DNA of 64,000 nucleotides from Sepioteuthis lessoniana (taxonomy: Eukaryota > Mollusca > Cephalopoda > Myopsida > Loliginidae), in the NCBI GenBank assembly GCA_963585895.1, contig OY757911.1:87875275-87939274 (forward strand), read 5' to 3'. Below are positions 22,431 through 33,660 of this stretch, piece by piece. Below the pieces are notes generated by a model, which saw nothing but the letters and a program-made list of their open reading frames with translations, was not told where the DNA came from and ran no database searches. The position numbers and the translations under genes are program-made. Position 1 is the first letter of the stretch. Every line of letters begins with the position of its first letter.

Positions 22431-24165
22431 GTATCAACATTTGGCATTAAATAACCAACATGAGTTCATATGTCCTGATTTACATCTAACTAATCATCAA
22501 ACTGAGACAAGACAAACAGTAGAATACACTTCTTCATAGATTCTCCAAATAATAGTTGAAATGTTCTTCACCTGTCCACCGGTTAGTTACACTTTTATTC
22601 TCTTTCAACTGGCTGGTTTTGAAGAAAAGGAATTTAAAAAACATCTCAAACTAAGTAGAAATTGAAAATAACTCTACCAAAAAAAGAAAACCCAAACTCT
22701 GCAATATTCCACCTTGCTGCCTCCTTAACCACTCAGATATCCTGCCCCAGCTTATCACTGGATAAGTCTCTGAGGGAGGAGAGTATTTCTATGGGCCACA
22801 TAATCACATAGCAATGGAAATCATTGCATGCAGCATGGTGGATGGGAAGTAAAGGTGAATGAATTCAAACTTGGACCCACAGCAAACTTCACCATATATT
22901 AGGCTGAAGAACCTCATTGGTCAACAGCCAGGATCAAATAGTTCAGTTTGGAAACTACTGCATTGAGTGGCATTGAGCGATGAGGAAAAAAAAACCAATA
23001 AAATAATACTATGACTAGTTGAAACCATACATCCAAATTGTATTGCCCTTTATTTGGATAATCAAGAAGCACATTCTGCTGAGGTAGGTGCTCTGGCCCC
23101 AGTGTTAAAAAAAATCATATACAGAGCTCAAACTGAACTTTGATGCAAAAACATTATTAACATAGTAACTTTTAATTTTGGGACTTTAAACAAAGAAAAC
23201 CAGCTATACAAGCTTACAGCATCTGTATTCAAGCACAATATACACATTATATGCATGTAAAAACATAGATAGCATAGTGAAACTGAATTAAAATACCATG
23301 ATGCCAGTAATGCCTGGACACTGCATCTGCACAGAGAAACTCTGTCAATGCCACCATAGGAGGTTTGGAATGCTTCTCAGTCCTTGTGCCTTAAAATTAC
23401 TAAATAGTATCAAGAGAACCCAACCAAGAATTATGAGTGCTACATTTAATGGCAACCCCAGTACAAAAATTGTCTCTTGCTATTGTTCCACCAATACCAG
23501 TAATGAAACAGATATCACAACCTTCTACACGGGCTTGTGGGAGATTGTCCATGACTCAGGCATTTCTGGCTGTATAATCATCTGACCTCACATCATGTTG
23601 GTAGTTCTCTGCTAGTTGAAATGCATGAGTCCAAGACAGTGCACAATGGAAGAAAAAGCAAAAACAAAAACCTGAATAAATGTTAACAGAGGAGGAGGTG
23701 TGTGTGACACTTCGCAAAATGATGGTTTGTGGTTTCCTTACTTTTGCTACATAGATGGCTGGTGAAATTTCTTTAACTAAAAATTAAAGCTGAAAGCTAG
23801 ATTTTGGGGCTTGAAGTCACCCACTCACATGTCTATCTTCTCAACTTATCTGCATGTCTTTGTCCTTATTTTCTGGTCCCATCTGTATCTGTTCTGTGGT
23901 CCCCTCTCTTCTCTATTTGTTCTGTTCTCTGGTCCCATCTGCCTGTTCCTCTAAGTAGCAGACTGACTCTATCTGTATATATGCATGGGTGAACATTCCT
24001 ATTTCTGGATTTTTGGCCACCCATAGACTGGCCATAAAAATATTGCCTGGCTCTATATCTCTAGGAGACCTTAAAAGGTGTGATAATAATTTTTTTAAAG
24101 TCACAGCTCTACTTTTATCTGATCATCTCCAATTATACTTGCATGGCTAGATTAATGGTTCCTAT
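22431..24165. other. Intergenic stretch without recognisable genes
   Basis: The short ORFs at 23298-23585 and 23804-23992 lack motifs, splice support or repeat partners in the window. I do not call them genes. Confidence 0.5.
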
Positions 24166-24310
24166 GCAAATATATTTCTGAACACACACATATACACACA
24201 TGCACATATACAATCCTATGGTCAACTCACAACCATACACATGTATACACCCGCACGTACATACATACACACATACATGTACTCATACCTACTTATGTTT
24301 CCACTGCCAC
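24166..24310. repeat. (CA)/(CATA) microsatellite-rich stretch
   Basis: Runs of acacacacatatacacacatg, tacacccgcacgtacatacatacacac and similar. A second short patch occurs at 24628-24650. Confidence 0.75.
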
Positions 24311-24879
24311 AAAGTGCTAAACCCCAATAGTCATAGAAACAGACTGTATAAAGGGTCAACCAGTAGACATGACCCATATCAGAAGGAAGTAGGACAAGGT
24401 GACTGGATGCCACCTTACCCAAACTCCCGTTTGCTGCATGCTGCAATCACTAGATATTACAGTTTGAAAAGAGAAGTCACTGATTGGTTGAATGAAGGTA
24501 CATGTCACGAATACACATCTGACAGAAAGTGAGTTGGTGGAAATCTTCGAAAAGGGACACCCGCAATGGCCAGCTGAATCAATAAATGTGCACTAGCTAT
24601 GCAACATAAGAAAACTTGTAACCCTTCACATACACATACACATATAGCCAAGTATGTACATCACCACACCAGCATCAATAGTGTCACAGGCTATTTCTCT
24701 TGGCTGACATATTCCCAAACATAGTGCTCTAAACATTGGTGGTGATGTGAATGTTCCAATAGGCAAAAAAAGAAATAACAAAATTTGCTTACACAACTTG
24801 CTAAATTGAAATGGTAAATATGTAACAAATTCTTTCAAGAAAAGTCTTTCATGCCTCAACAATGACTTCTAAAAAAGAG

Positions 24880-26060
24880 AGAGAAAACTATAGACATACA
24901 CTACCCAAATAACTCTAAAGCACAGCTAGATTAAACACTCGTAAACATGAAGTGGATAAATAGCACTCTCAACTGTGAGGCATACTCCTCTTTTGAAAGA
25001 GTATCTTCTGATCATAGAATTGTCTTGGCAAAAATATGGCTGAATTAAAAATAAGAAATAATTAATACTGTACATTATGACTGGTCCTCGCTTACCAATG
25101 GAGATATCAGCAATAAAGGTTCCGTAACTCTAAAAAACAAATTTGATACTTTTCAGGGGATATCTGAAATACATATTTCAAATTACGGATATGAAAACTT
25201 AGTTACCGCCCACATAGAAGTAGCAGCAGAACGTATACTAACCAAAACAAGAGCCAAATGTAGAATCCCATGGGAGCCTCTTCTAGTTAGGAAAACATGA
25301 GATAACATTAAAAAAAAGCATCCTTACTTAATAAAAGAAACTCAACAAATGTCAACAATAATCATGATTAGCATGGTAGCCAGTAAATGAAGTCAGCTCA
25401 AGGAAAAGCACCTTGAGAGCAAACTAAAAGCTGCCAGCCAAAAAGAAAGACCTCACAAGTGGAAAGAACTTTTCAAGAACCTCCCCAGAAACCTTCCTGA
25501 AATCACTGATTGAAAAAATTATCAATGGCCACCAAGACGTCAAACTAGGACAGTTTAAGGCAGAAGAACTTGAAATAGTGAAAAAATTGAAAACAGAAAA
25601 GCTGAGGTTTGGAAGACAAGAAAATTTGACGACATACTTCTCCGATTATGCAACGCAGTCTATAAACAAAATACAATAAAGTCAAGGACGAAAGGTTGCA
25701 TCCGTGCTTTCCTCAAAAAAGACGACTTTAGAATCACTAATAACTACAGGGGAATAACTCTTACTGCTATAACTGTAAAAGTTTTTTTGATATCCTGCTT
25801 CTCAATTGTATACAACCCAAAATCGAGAAATTTCTTTGGAAAAATCAAAACGGTTTTCAAAGAAACTGCTATACTAACTCAAACTGCCGAATCATGTAAG
25901 GAGTACATGCAAAAAAATTTTTCAGGCAACACAACAGCTTGTAAATTTCTCCAATGCATTTGATTTCACATACAGAAGAAAGATTAAGCAAATACTACTT
26001 GCATACGGTCTTTCCAAATAAACTGTTACTGCTATAAAGATGCTTTATGTAGTGAGATGG
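24880..26060 (+). mobile_element. RTE-like LINE relic (endonuclease end through reverse transcriptase)
   Basis: The coding text is riddled with stops but keeps family order. End of the endonuclease: 'SDHRIVLAKIWLN' (about 25009-25050). Linker: 'HYDWSSLTNGDI' then 'NKGSVTLKNKFDTFQ' (25075-25155) and 'TAHIEVAAERILTKTRAKCR' with IPWEP (about 25205-25280). RT: 'GCIRAFLKKDDFRITNNYRG' (25694-25753) and ITLTAITVKVF, the family's P..KKGD…NYRGItL block. It is clearly dead. The upstream limit is uncertain. Confidence 0.7.
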
Positions 26061-26511
26061 CTGAAACTCCCCACAGGATGGACTGGTCTGAGGACTATTT
26101 AGACTGATGCTCGTTTTAGACTGTGTCTGTCAACAAATATGACTAAGGTTATTTTAATTTGTAAGCCTACAGTATTCTTTGCGGAATAAAGTATCTCTTA
26201 TTTTACATGTGTTGACCTTACTTATTTCACGACACACCTGGCGACGAATATTTAAATGTTAAGCACGACCAACATCTGGCAACGAAGAACTCAAATATTA
26301 GAAAAATTTCAGTGAAATTCAAAAGAATTGAAGAGAAGTGGAAAAAAACAACTGCTCTCTCAACAGGAACAAATAGAAAAATTACTTCTGCAAACCCAGA
26401 AGGAAAATCAAGAGAAACAGCGCAAATTTCAAAAGCAAATTTTAAAACTAACAAACCGTTGTAGTCCCATCGAAACTGAATTTTCTTTTTCGCAAAACGC
26501 AATTTGGAGTG
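26061..26511 (+). mobile_element. 5' end of an LTR element (LTR terminus, leader, gag start), truncated
   Basis: AATAAA at about 26187 and an LTR-like terminus 'cacgacaca' ending at 26236 are followed directly by 'cctggcgacgaat', a common gypsy leader motif. A glutamine/lysine-rich coiled stretch follows (about 26340-26450: 'KKQLLSQQEQIEKLLLQTQK'). It is cut off by the next LTR at 26512. Confidence 0.5.
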
Positions 26512-26730
26512 TGTTGTATAGTGGCTCGTACCACGTGTCTTCCAGTATCGCGGGAGTATAAAAGGAGCAGAGACAGAGACAGCTCTGAAGGACGTCGGTC
26601 AGTAGTAAGATCAACTTTAGACGTAATACCAACAGCCCGAGACTTATAATACTTGTCGGACTGTACCACTTCAGTTAATAAATAATTAACTCTATTTCAC
26701 ATTGTATCTCTTCCTTACCACGATACAACA
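26512..26730 (+). repeat. 5' LTR of a second gypsy-like element (219 bp)
   Basis: It begins TGTTGTATAG and ends CGATACAACA, giving an 8-bp terminal inverted repeat (TGTTGTAT/ATACAACA). It has a TATA box (gagtataaaaggagc, about 26555) and AATAAA (about 26677). It is followed by gttggcgacgagag, the same GGCGACGA leader motif as the neighbour at 26239. The matching 3' LTR is missing. Confidence 0.75.
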
Positions 26731-29700
26731 GTTGGCGACGAGAGATTCGAAGATTTTGTATTCTTAACAAAAAACAGCAACAGTTGTTGACGAAGGATTC
26801 GAAGATTCGAATTTACAGCGAACAACACACATAGTGACGTTCAAGGATATACAATGGAGAACTTTAAAAATTGTATGTTGGTATTCCTAAAACAACAGGA
26901 AAAATAATAAGAAGATTTAAAACAAGAAATACAACGACAAGAGGATTTTAAAAGACTCTATGAGAACATTAACGACAAGAGGAAAGATTCACGAAACTAC
27001 ACGAATGTCTTACTAAACAAAATGACTCGGGAAATTAAGTATATTCTCGCAAGAGTCGGTAATAAATTCAATTGGCGAATTTATTTACAAACCAGAAGAA
27101 TAAGTGACATTTGAGGTATATTTCAGAAGGTACGAACCAATTTTTGAAAAAGATTGTGAAAAATGGTCCGACGAGAAAAAAATGAGACTTTTACTAGGCA
27201 AATTTGGGGTGGCATAACATGAAAAATGCGTAAATTTTATTCTGCCGAGGCAGCCCGGTGAAGTGTCGTTCCGAGAAACTATCCTAATACTAACGAAAAT
27301 ATTTGGGGAACAAAGTTCACTGTTTAATACTCGTTGGCAATGTCTCAGCCTTATGAAATAGGATTGTGAATACTACACAACTTTCGCCAGTACAGATAAC
27401 AGGTACTGTGAAAGGTTCCAGCTAAATGATATTACACCAGACATGTTTAAATGTTTGATTTTCATTCAGGGATTAACCTCACTGTCTGAAAAATAAGTAC
27501 GTACAAGGCTCTTAACCAAATTGGAACAATGCCAAAAAATAACTTTACAAAGTCTAGCTGAAGAATGCCAGTGTATTTTAAATTTGAGAGCTGACACAGC
27601 AAAAATTGAAGAACAGGATATTTCAAATATCCATACAATAAAGAACAAACCTTAAGGTAAGAAAAATAAACCGTTTTTCAAAATTAATCCGTGTTACAGG
27701 TGTGGAGAATTGGATTTATTTAAAGACACACTGCAGACTTGGAGCGGAAAATTATTCAAAAAATAAAAAAACGGGTACACACATTACTGAACAAGCAACA
27801 ACTGAAAAAGTACAAAGAAAATAGATAAATATTTGTCTCAGCAATAAAAAAAAATTTCAGATGGACACGGGGTCTGATTTAACTATAATTAATGCTGAAA
27901 CTTTGAAAAAAATAAAATGTCCAACCTTGGGTAACTCGAAAAAAATAGCAAAAGATGTTACAGGAGAAAAATTAAGATTTATGGGAGAAACCTTCATAAA
28001 TGTTTTCTTTAATGGAAAAGAAAGAAAGTTAAAAGTATTTGTCATGCAAAATGCCTAAAATTTATTTGGAACGGATTGGATGGAAGAATTCGATCTATTT
28101 AACGTCCCAATAAAAACTTTCTACAATAAAATAGATGATACTACGAGAAGCTCAGATAAACTGAAAAAAGAACTAAAAATAAAATTTCCGGAAATATTTT
28201 CAGGACTTGGATTCTGTTTTTAAAGTCAAGGCAAAATTCGAAGTAAAAGAAAATGTAATGCCACTTTTTCGTTCAAAAAGACCAATACCCTATACATCGG
28301 TTGAAATTATTAATAAAGAATTAAAAAGATTAGAAAAACTGGGAGTAATAGAAAAAACTGACTACAGCCCATGGGCAGCTCCAACTGCATATGTAAAGAA
28401 AAAAATTAGAATCTACGCAGATTATTCAGCTGGACTTAATGATTGACTAAAAGAAATAAATTATCCCCTCCCAACAGCGGAAGAAATTTTTACAAATTTA
28501 AAGGGCGAACGCATAGTTAGATTTTTCAAAAGCTTATCTACAAATACCAGTGGAAGAAAAGTGTGCAGAACTATTAACACACATAGAGGTCTTTACAAAA
28601 TCAATAGCCTTCAATACGGAATAAAGGTACCTCCAACTTTTTTTTCAAAAAATAATGGATACAATGTTAACAGATCTGGACTTCGAAAAAACTTATTTAG
28701 ATGATAGTCTAATAAAAAGCAAAAATCGAGATCATGTGAAACAGGTAACTGAAGTGTTTGAAAAATAAAAGAATTCAGGTTTAAATTAAGCATGGAAAAA
28801 TGTAAATTTTTTTCTATCAAAAATCAAATATCTGAGACGAGAAAGGCAGGACTCCTGGTCCTAACCGAGTGGACGCGATAAAACACATGCCTGCACCGAC
28901 TAATGTTGCAGCATTACAATCATTTGGGGGGCTGGCTAATTACTACAATAGCTATATACCAAATATACATAAAGTGAGAGCTCCGTTGAATCATTTACTC
29001 AAAAAGACATAAAATGGAATTGGACGGACGAATGTAAACAAAAACGTTCCAGAAATTAAAAACTGAGCTAATGTCAAACTTAGCTTTGACACATAACAAC
29101 CTTAATAAGCAGATATATGTTACCAGCGACGCAAGCAATTCTGGCTTAGGGGCAGTTATACTTCACAAGGAAGATGGTAAATTAAAGCCGATTCAATATG
29201 TATCAAGGACGCTACTACCGACAGAAATGAACGATTCGCAGATAGAAAAGGAAGGTTTAGCTATCATATTTGCGATCAAGAAATTTTATAAATACGTACA
29301 TGGCAGAGAATTTATATTACAAATGGAGCATCGTCCATTGTTAGCAATATTTGGTTCTAAAAAAGGAATACCAACACACACTACGAACCGTTTACAAAAA
29401 TGGGCTACGATGCTGTTAAATTATTCATTTAAAATGGAATTCTTACCGTCAAAAGAGATCGCACATGTGGATGGATTATCCAGATTAATACCAAAAAATA
29501 TAGAACTGCTAGAGGTGACCGTCATTGCTTCATTAAAATCAGAAATGGACGTAAAATACGTTTTATTCAATACAGTTAAAGAACTACCAGTTACGCTTTT
29601 AGTGTTTCGGGAAATGGTTAATTTCTCTAACACTATAAATTATTTGGCAACACAAATGAATTACGAAATGAATTTCGCAATTCAGAAGGTGCCAGGCGGG

Positions 29701-29800
29701 GTCATTGATTCACGAAAGGAAATAGATCTATGGCTGCTTCATCACCCTCTGCTTAGGCGGAAAACCGACAGAGAAAAAGATAGCAGGGTACATTTATGTC
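26731..29800 (+). mobile_element. Gypsy-like element: gag, protease, RT, RNase H (decayed, 3' end lost)
   Basis: Gag begins near ATG 26853 with a charged coil ('NMENFKNCMLVFLKQQEK'-like) and has several stops. Protease: MDTGSDLTIINAETLKK (27861-27911), with the catalytic DTG. RT: 'SKRPIPYTSVEIINKELKRL' and 'LGVIEKTDYSPWAAP' (28276-28389), then 'ALQSFGGLANYYNSYIPNI' (about 28911-28968). RNase H: 29071-29480, an open reading frame with 'YVTSDASNSGLGAVILHKED', 'HGREFILQMEHRPLLAIFGS' and 'FLPSKEIAHVDGLSRLIPK'. The YxDD box falls in a broken stretch (YLDDS near 28698). No integrase remains: the element stops at about 29.80 kb against an oppositely oriented gypsy. Confidence 0.82.
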
Positions 29801-32800
29801 AAGGGTGAAAAGTTTATCGGTGCGTGAAAGCACGCGGTAAGGGCCAGTGTAAGGTGGAGTGAGAAGGGCTTTGACAGCGTCCTTTCTTAGAAAAACGTGA
29901 GTCCATGAGGAAATATCTTTTGGGACTGATGATTTGATGGTCTGTTCCCTAGGGTGCATTGGTGGGAGAATACCAAAATAAGATCGTAGTTTGTTTATAT
30001 ACAAAACTGGATCTGTTCCCGTTAAATCTATAGGGTTCAACATCTGACCTGGTAATGATAGAGGTACTCCATAGAGGAGTTCGGCTGGAGAGTATCCTAG
30101 GTCCTCTTTGATAGCTCCACGACAGCCAAGAAGGACAACAGGTACATATTCGCTCCATCGCTGTTGGTCAGGATAGGCACGTAATGCGGCCTTCAATTGG
30201 CGATGGAAGCGCTCTATCATCCCGTTAGAAGAAGGGTGATAGCTTGTTGTTCGTATGCGATTGATCCCTAAAATTCTGGAAAGTTCCTGGAATAGGGGGG
30301 GATTCAAACTGTCTGCCACGGTCAGTGGTAATTGTTGTTGCGACTCCATAACGAGTTATCCAGCCTGATATAAGGGCTTGCGCTACGGATTCAGCTGAAA
30401 TGTCCTTTAGGGGAATAGCTTCGGCCACCGTGTAAAACGGTCTATACAGGTCAGGAGGTAGGTAAATCCCTGACTGACCGGCCATGGTCCAATCAGATCA
30501 ATATGGACATAGCTGAACCGAGCGTCTGGGATACTGAATGTTCCGAAGGGTGCACGGATGTATTTGTGCACCTTTGATTTTTGGCAGGATACGCAAGAAC
30601 GTGTCCAGGCAGTGATATCACGCCTCGTATTTGGCCAGAAAAATCTAGCTGAAATCCTCTTCATTGTGGCTTTGGGTCCGGGGTGTGCCAAATGGTGTAG
30701 GGTGTCAAAAACAACCCTATGATGAGTCATTGGAACAAAAGGTCGAGGTGCGTCTGTTAAGGTGTCACAGATGATCTGCGTGTCCGCAGTGGGCACTGGC
30801 AGGTATGCGAACTTGCAAGTTGCAAATTCAGGTGACAATAGTCCAAGGTGTCCAGACGTGGCTGGTCTAAGGCCATCTGCCGTAAATTGATATCCGAAGG
30901 TGAGAACAGAGAATTGATGGGAAGGCGAGACAAGGCGTCTGTCGCAGCATTCTGTTCACCAGAGATATGTCGGATATCGTTTGTAAACTGCGAAACAAAA
31001 TCCAAGTGGCGGGTTTCGCGAGGAGAATACTTGTCCGGCTTTGAGCGCAGTGCGAAAGTAAGCGGACGGTGATCAGTGTAGATCACAAAATTGCCGGCCC
31101 TTTAGTGAATGCTGAAAGTGTTTCACTGCGAGGTACATTGCCAGTTCACGGCCAAACGTGCTGTAACGTTGTTCTGCCGGTTTCAGCTGTCTCGAAAAAT
31201 AAGCGAGAGGTTGTAGCTGTTGGTGGTGGTGTTGTTGCAAAACTGCACCTACAGCTGTGCCCGATGCATCAACGACCAATGAAAACTGGGCATCGGGTAC
31301 AGGATGTGCAAGTAGCGATGTTGACGCTAATTTCTGCTTCACTTCATTAAATGCTTTCAACTGGATATCATTCAACGAAATCTGCTCATTTTTCTTTTTC
31401 CTGTTACGAAACAGGTCAGACAGAGGAGACAGGAGATCCGCACAGTGTGGGATGAAACGTCTGTAATAGTTAAGCAGACCTAAGAAACACCTTAGTTGGC
31501 GAAGTGAAGTGGGTGGTTGAAGGTCTTGTAGAGCCTTCATCTTTTCAGGTAAGGGAGATATCCCTTCAGGGCTGATAATGTGTCCCAAGAAAGCGACGAA
31601 GCACCGAAAACACATTTACCAGGGTTAATCCTCACCTGGTACTTTTGAAACCGTTCGAACAGTAGGCGGAGGTGAGTAACATGTTCCTCAGGTGAGGCAC
31701 TTGCTACGAGGATGTCGTCTATATAATTATAGACGAAGTCCAAATCACGCATTACTTCGTCCATGAAGCGTTGGAAGGTACTAGCCGCGTTTCGTAAACC
31801 GAAAGGCATAGTTAAAAACTCGAATGCTCCAAATGGAGTTGTTACAGCAGTTTTGGGTATGTCGGCTGGAGAAGGTCTTACAACCATGCAGAGATGAAGC
31901 GAAGTCTTGTATATGTGGGATTGGGTAACGATCAAGTACCGTAATGGCATTTAGTCGTCGATAGTCACCAGTTGGGCGCCAATCTCCAGAGCGCTTTGGA
32001 ACCATATGCAAAGGGGAAGCCCATGGACTGGACGAGGGGCGTATAATTCCCAGCTGCAGCATATGGTTAAATTCTGCCTTTGCCGCCTTTAGTTTATCAG
32101 CAGGGAGGCGGCGCGGGCGTGAGAACACCGGAGCACCTGTGGCCTCAATGAGGTGTGTTGTTGAGTGAGTTGATTTGCTCACAACAAAATTCAAGTCCGT
32201 TAACTCTGGGTAAGAGAGTAGTAATATTTGGTATGGGTCGTTGGTGGCGGCAATGAAAAATACCGGGCTGATGGGTGAGGTATTTGCCTTAAAACCCGAG
32301 ACAGAAAGTTCCGTATTAGCGTCAATAAGTCGTCGTTTGCGCATGTCCACTAAGAGGTTGAAGTGGTGCAGAAAGTCCGAGCCTAGAATGGGGTATGGTA
32401 AATCAGCTACAGTAAAAACCCATGTAAAGTCTCTCCGTAATTCCAAGTCCAGAGAACGAGAAATTTGACCGTACGTGGGAATAGGCGAGTGATTTACTAC
32501 TTGCAGTGTGATGGGCGACACTGGCAGCTTCTCAGTGAGAATAGGCGAGTGATTTACGACTTGCATTGTGATAGGCGACACTGGCGGCTTCTCAGTGAGG
32601 CGGCTTCTCAGTGGCCAGATACTGCAAGCTGCTCCTGTGTCAACCAAACAACGTGCTTGGGACCTGGAGTCCGTGATGAAATCGGCACGGTTGTTACATA
32701 AATCTTGTGGAGAGTGTGCTGTGCTCAGCTCTCCAGATTTAAGTTTCCCTGGTTTGAAAACGAGCTGGCCATTTTGCACTCCCGTGCCTCAGCGCTAAAG

Positions 32801-32990
32801 CGATTGTGATAGTAGCATAGTCCTGGCTTGTTTGAGTAGCGGTGGTGGTGTGGGGATGGCGAACGACTTTTATGTTGACGTCTGGGCGGTTGTGATTTGA
32901 CAACGGCTAATTTATTTACTTCATTGGTAAGCCGCACCAAAGCTTCGAGTATGGCCACTGTAGTGTCCATTTTCTTTTTAATTTATAGGG
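29800..32990 (-). mobile_element. Gypsy element, gag end to integrase, minus strand (decayed, no LTRs seen)
   Basis: Read on the - strand from 32.97 kb. Gag C-terminus: knuckle-like [15 protein letters not shown]. Protease: [13 protein letters not shown] (about 32610-32655). RT: '[20 protein letters not shown]' (about 31980-32050), '[20 protein letters not shown]' and YNYIDDILVAS (about 31700-31735), then FLGLLNYYRRFIP. RNase H: 'FSLVVDASGTAVGAVLQQHH' and IYTDHRPLTFAL. Integrase: an HHCC zinc finger (H..H…C-x2-C, about 30580-30715), the '[20 protein letters not shown]' core, and 'QLKAALRAYPDQQRWSEYVP'. Breaks: an RT frameshift near 31.85 kb, the RT-RNase H step near 31.57 kb, one near 31.07 kb and one near 30.3 kb. 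An in-frame 60-bp duplication lies after the protease site. The 3' end is cut at about 29.80 kb. Confidence 0.85.
32479..32598. repeat. 60-bp tandem duplication inside the protease region
   Basis: Two copies of a 60-bp unit (aataggcgagtgatttacta… and aataggcgagtgatttacga…), followed by a partial third (gcggcttctcagtg). On the - strand it duplicates 20 residues in frame ([20 protein letters not shown]). Confidence 0.85.
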
Positions 32991-33167
32991 TGACAACAGA
33001 CCCCAAAAAAATCAACGAAACACGTTTCAATGAGAAAGAAACGAAAGGGAAAGCATTTTAAAAGCCACAAGAAAATAAATAGTGATATTCGTGTTAGAGA
33101 AGGTGCTGCTTTAAGGTTCCTTAGTAAGGAAAACAAAGATAATAGTCAGTTTCAAGGCCGGTCTGAA

Positions 33168-33247
33168 AACCAAACAACGTGTTTGGGACCTGGAGTCCGT
33201 GATGAAATCGGCACGGTTGTTACATAAATCTTGTGGAGAGTGTGCTG
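33168..33247. repeat. 80-bp duplicate of 32642-32721
   Basis: Both read accaaacaacgtg.ttgggacc then tggagtccgtgatgaaatcgg and end cttgtggagagtgtgctg, with essentially one difference. The copy sits about 530 bp from the original, outside the gag region, in direct orientation. Confidence 0.85.
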
Positions 33248-33660
33248 AAATTCAAGATGGCATCGCCCAATCACTATTTAGGCGGGAAAATGAAATGTTA
33301 AGTAGGAAGAATGCGCTCTTTTAGCTTTGACTTTCTAAAAAAAATGTAAAAATATATTACTCGTTTTTTTCTTTTCTTTTTTTTTTTTTTTTTTTTTTTT
33401 GGTTATTTGAAAAGAGCAAAGTTATAAGTTTTTCCCTTTTTTTCTTGCCTAGCAGGCCAAGCTGAGGGTAATAATTTTTTTTTTAACTTTGTTTTGTTTG
33501 AAGAAAATGTAATGTTTGTTATGTTAGCTTGAGTTAGTGTTTTTCTTGTGGACGGGCTGAAAAGAAAATAATTCCTCGTTGGAAAGTTTGTTTGTTTTTT
33601 TTTTGTTTTTTTGTTGAGGTGCGTGTTCAAAAAATGCCGTTATTTGGGTAAAGGGAGAAT
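33248..33660. other. T-rich spacer between two divergent gypsy elements
   Basis: Contains a poly(T) run (about 33377-33400) and further T-rich tracts. It has no ORF that I would support. It may contain remnants of 5' LTR and leader sequence for either neighbour. Confidence 0.4.

Noticed and set aside
22712..22746. A tRNA-like A-box region on the - strand (atatctgagtggttaagg)
   Set aside because: No B box or pairing acceptor stem follows at the expected distance, so it is neither a tRNA gene nor a clear SINE head.
23298..23585. A 95-codon ORF with a cysteine-rich start
   Set aside because: No family recognised, no splice context, and no repeat copy in the window. Chance ORFs of this size are expected in 64 kb.
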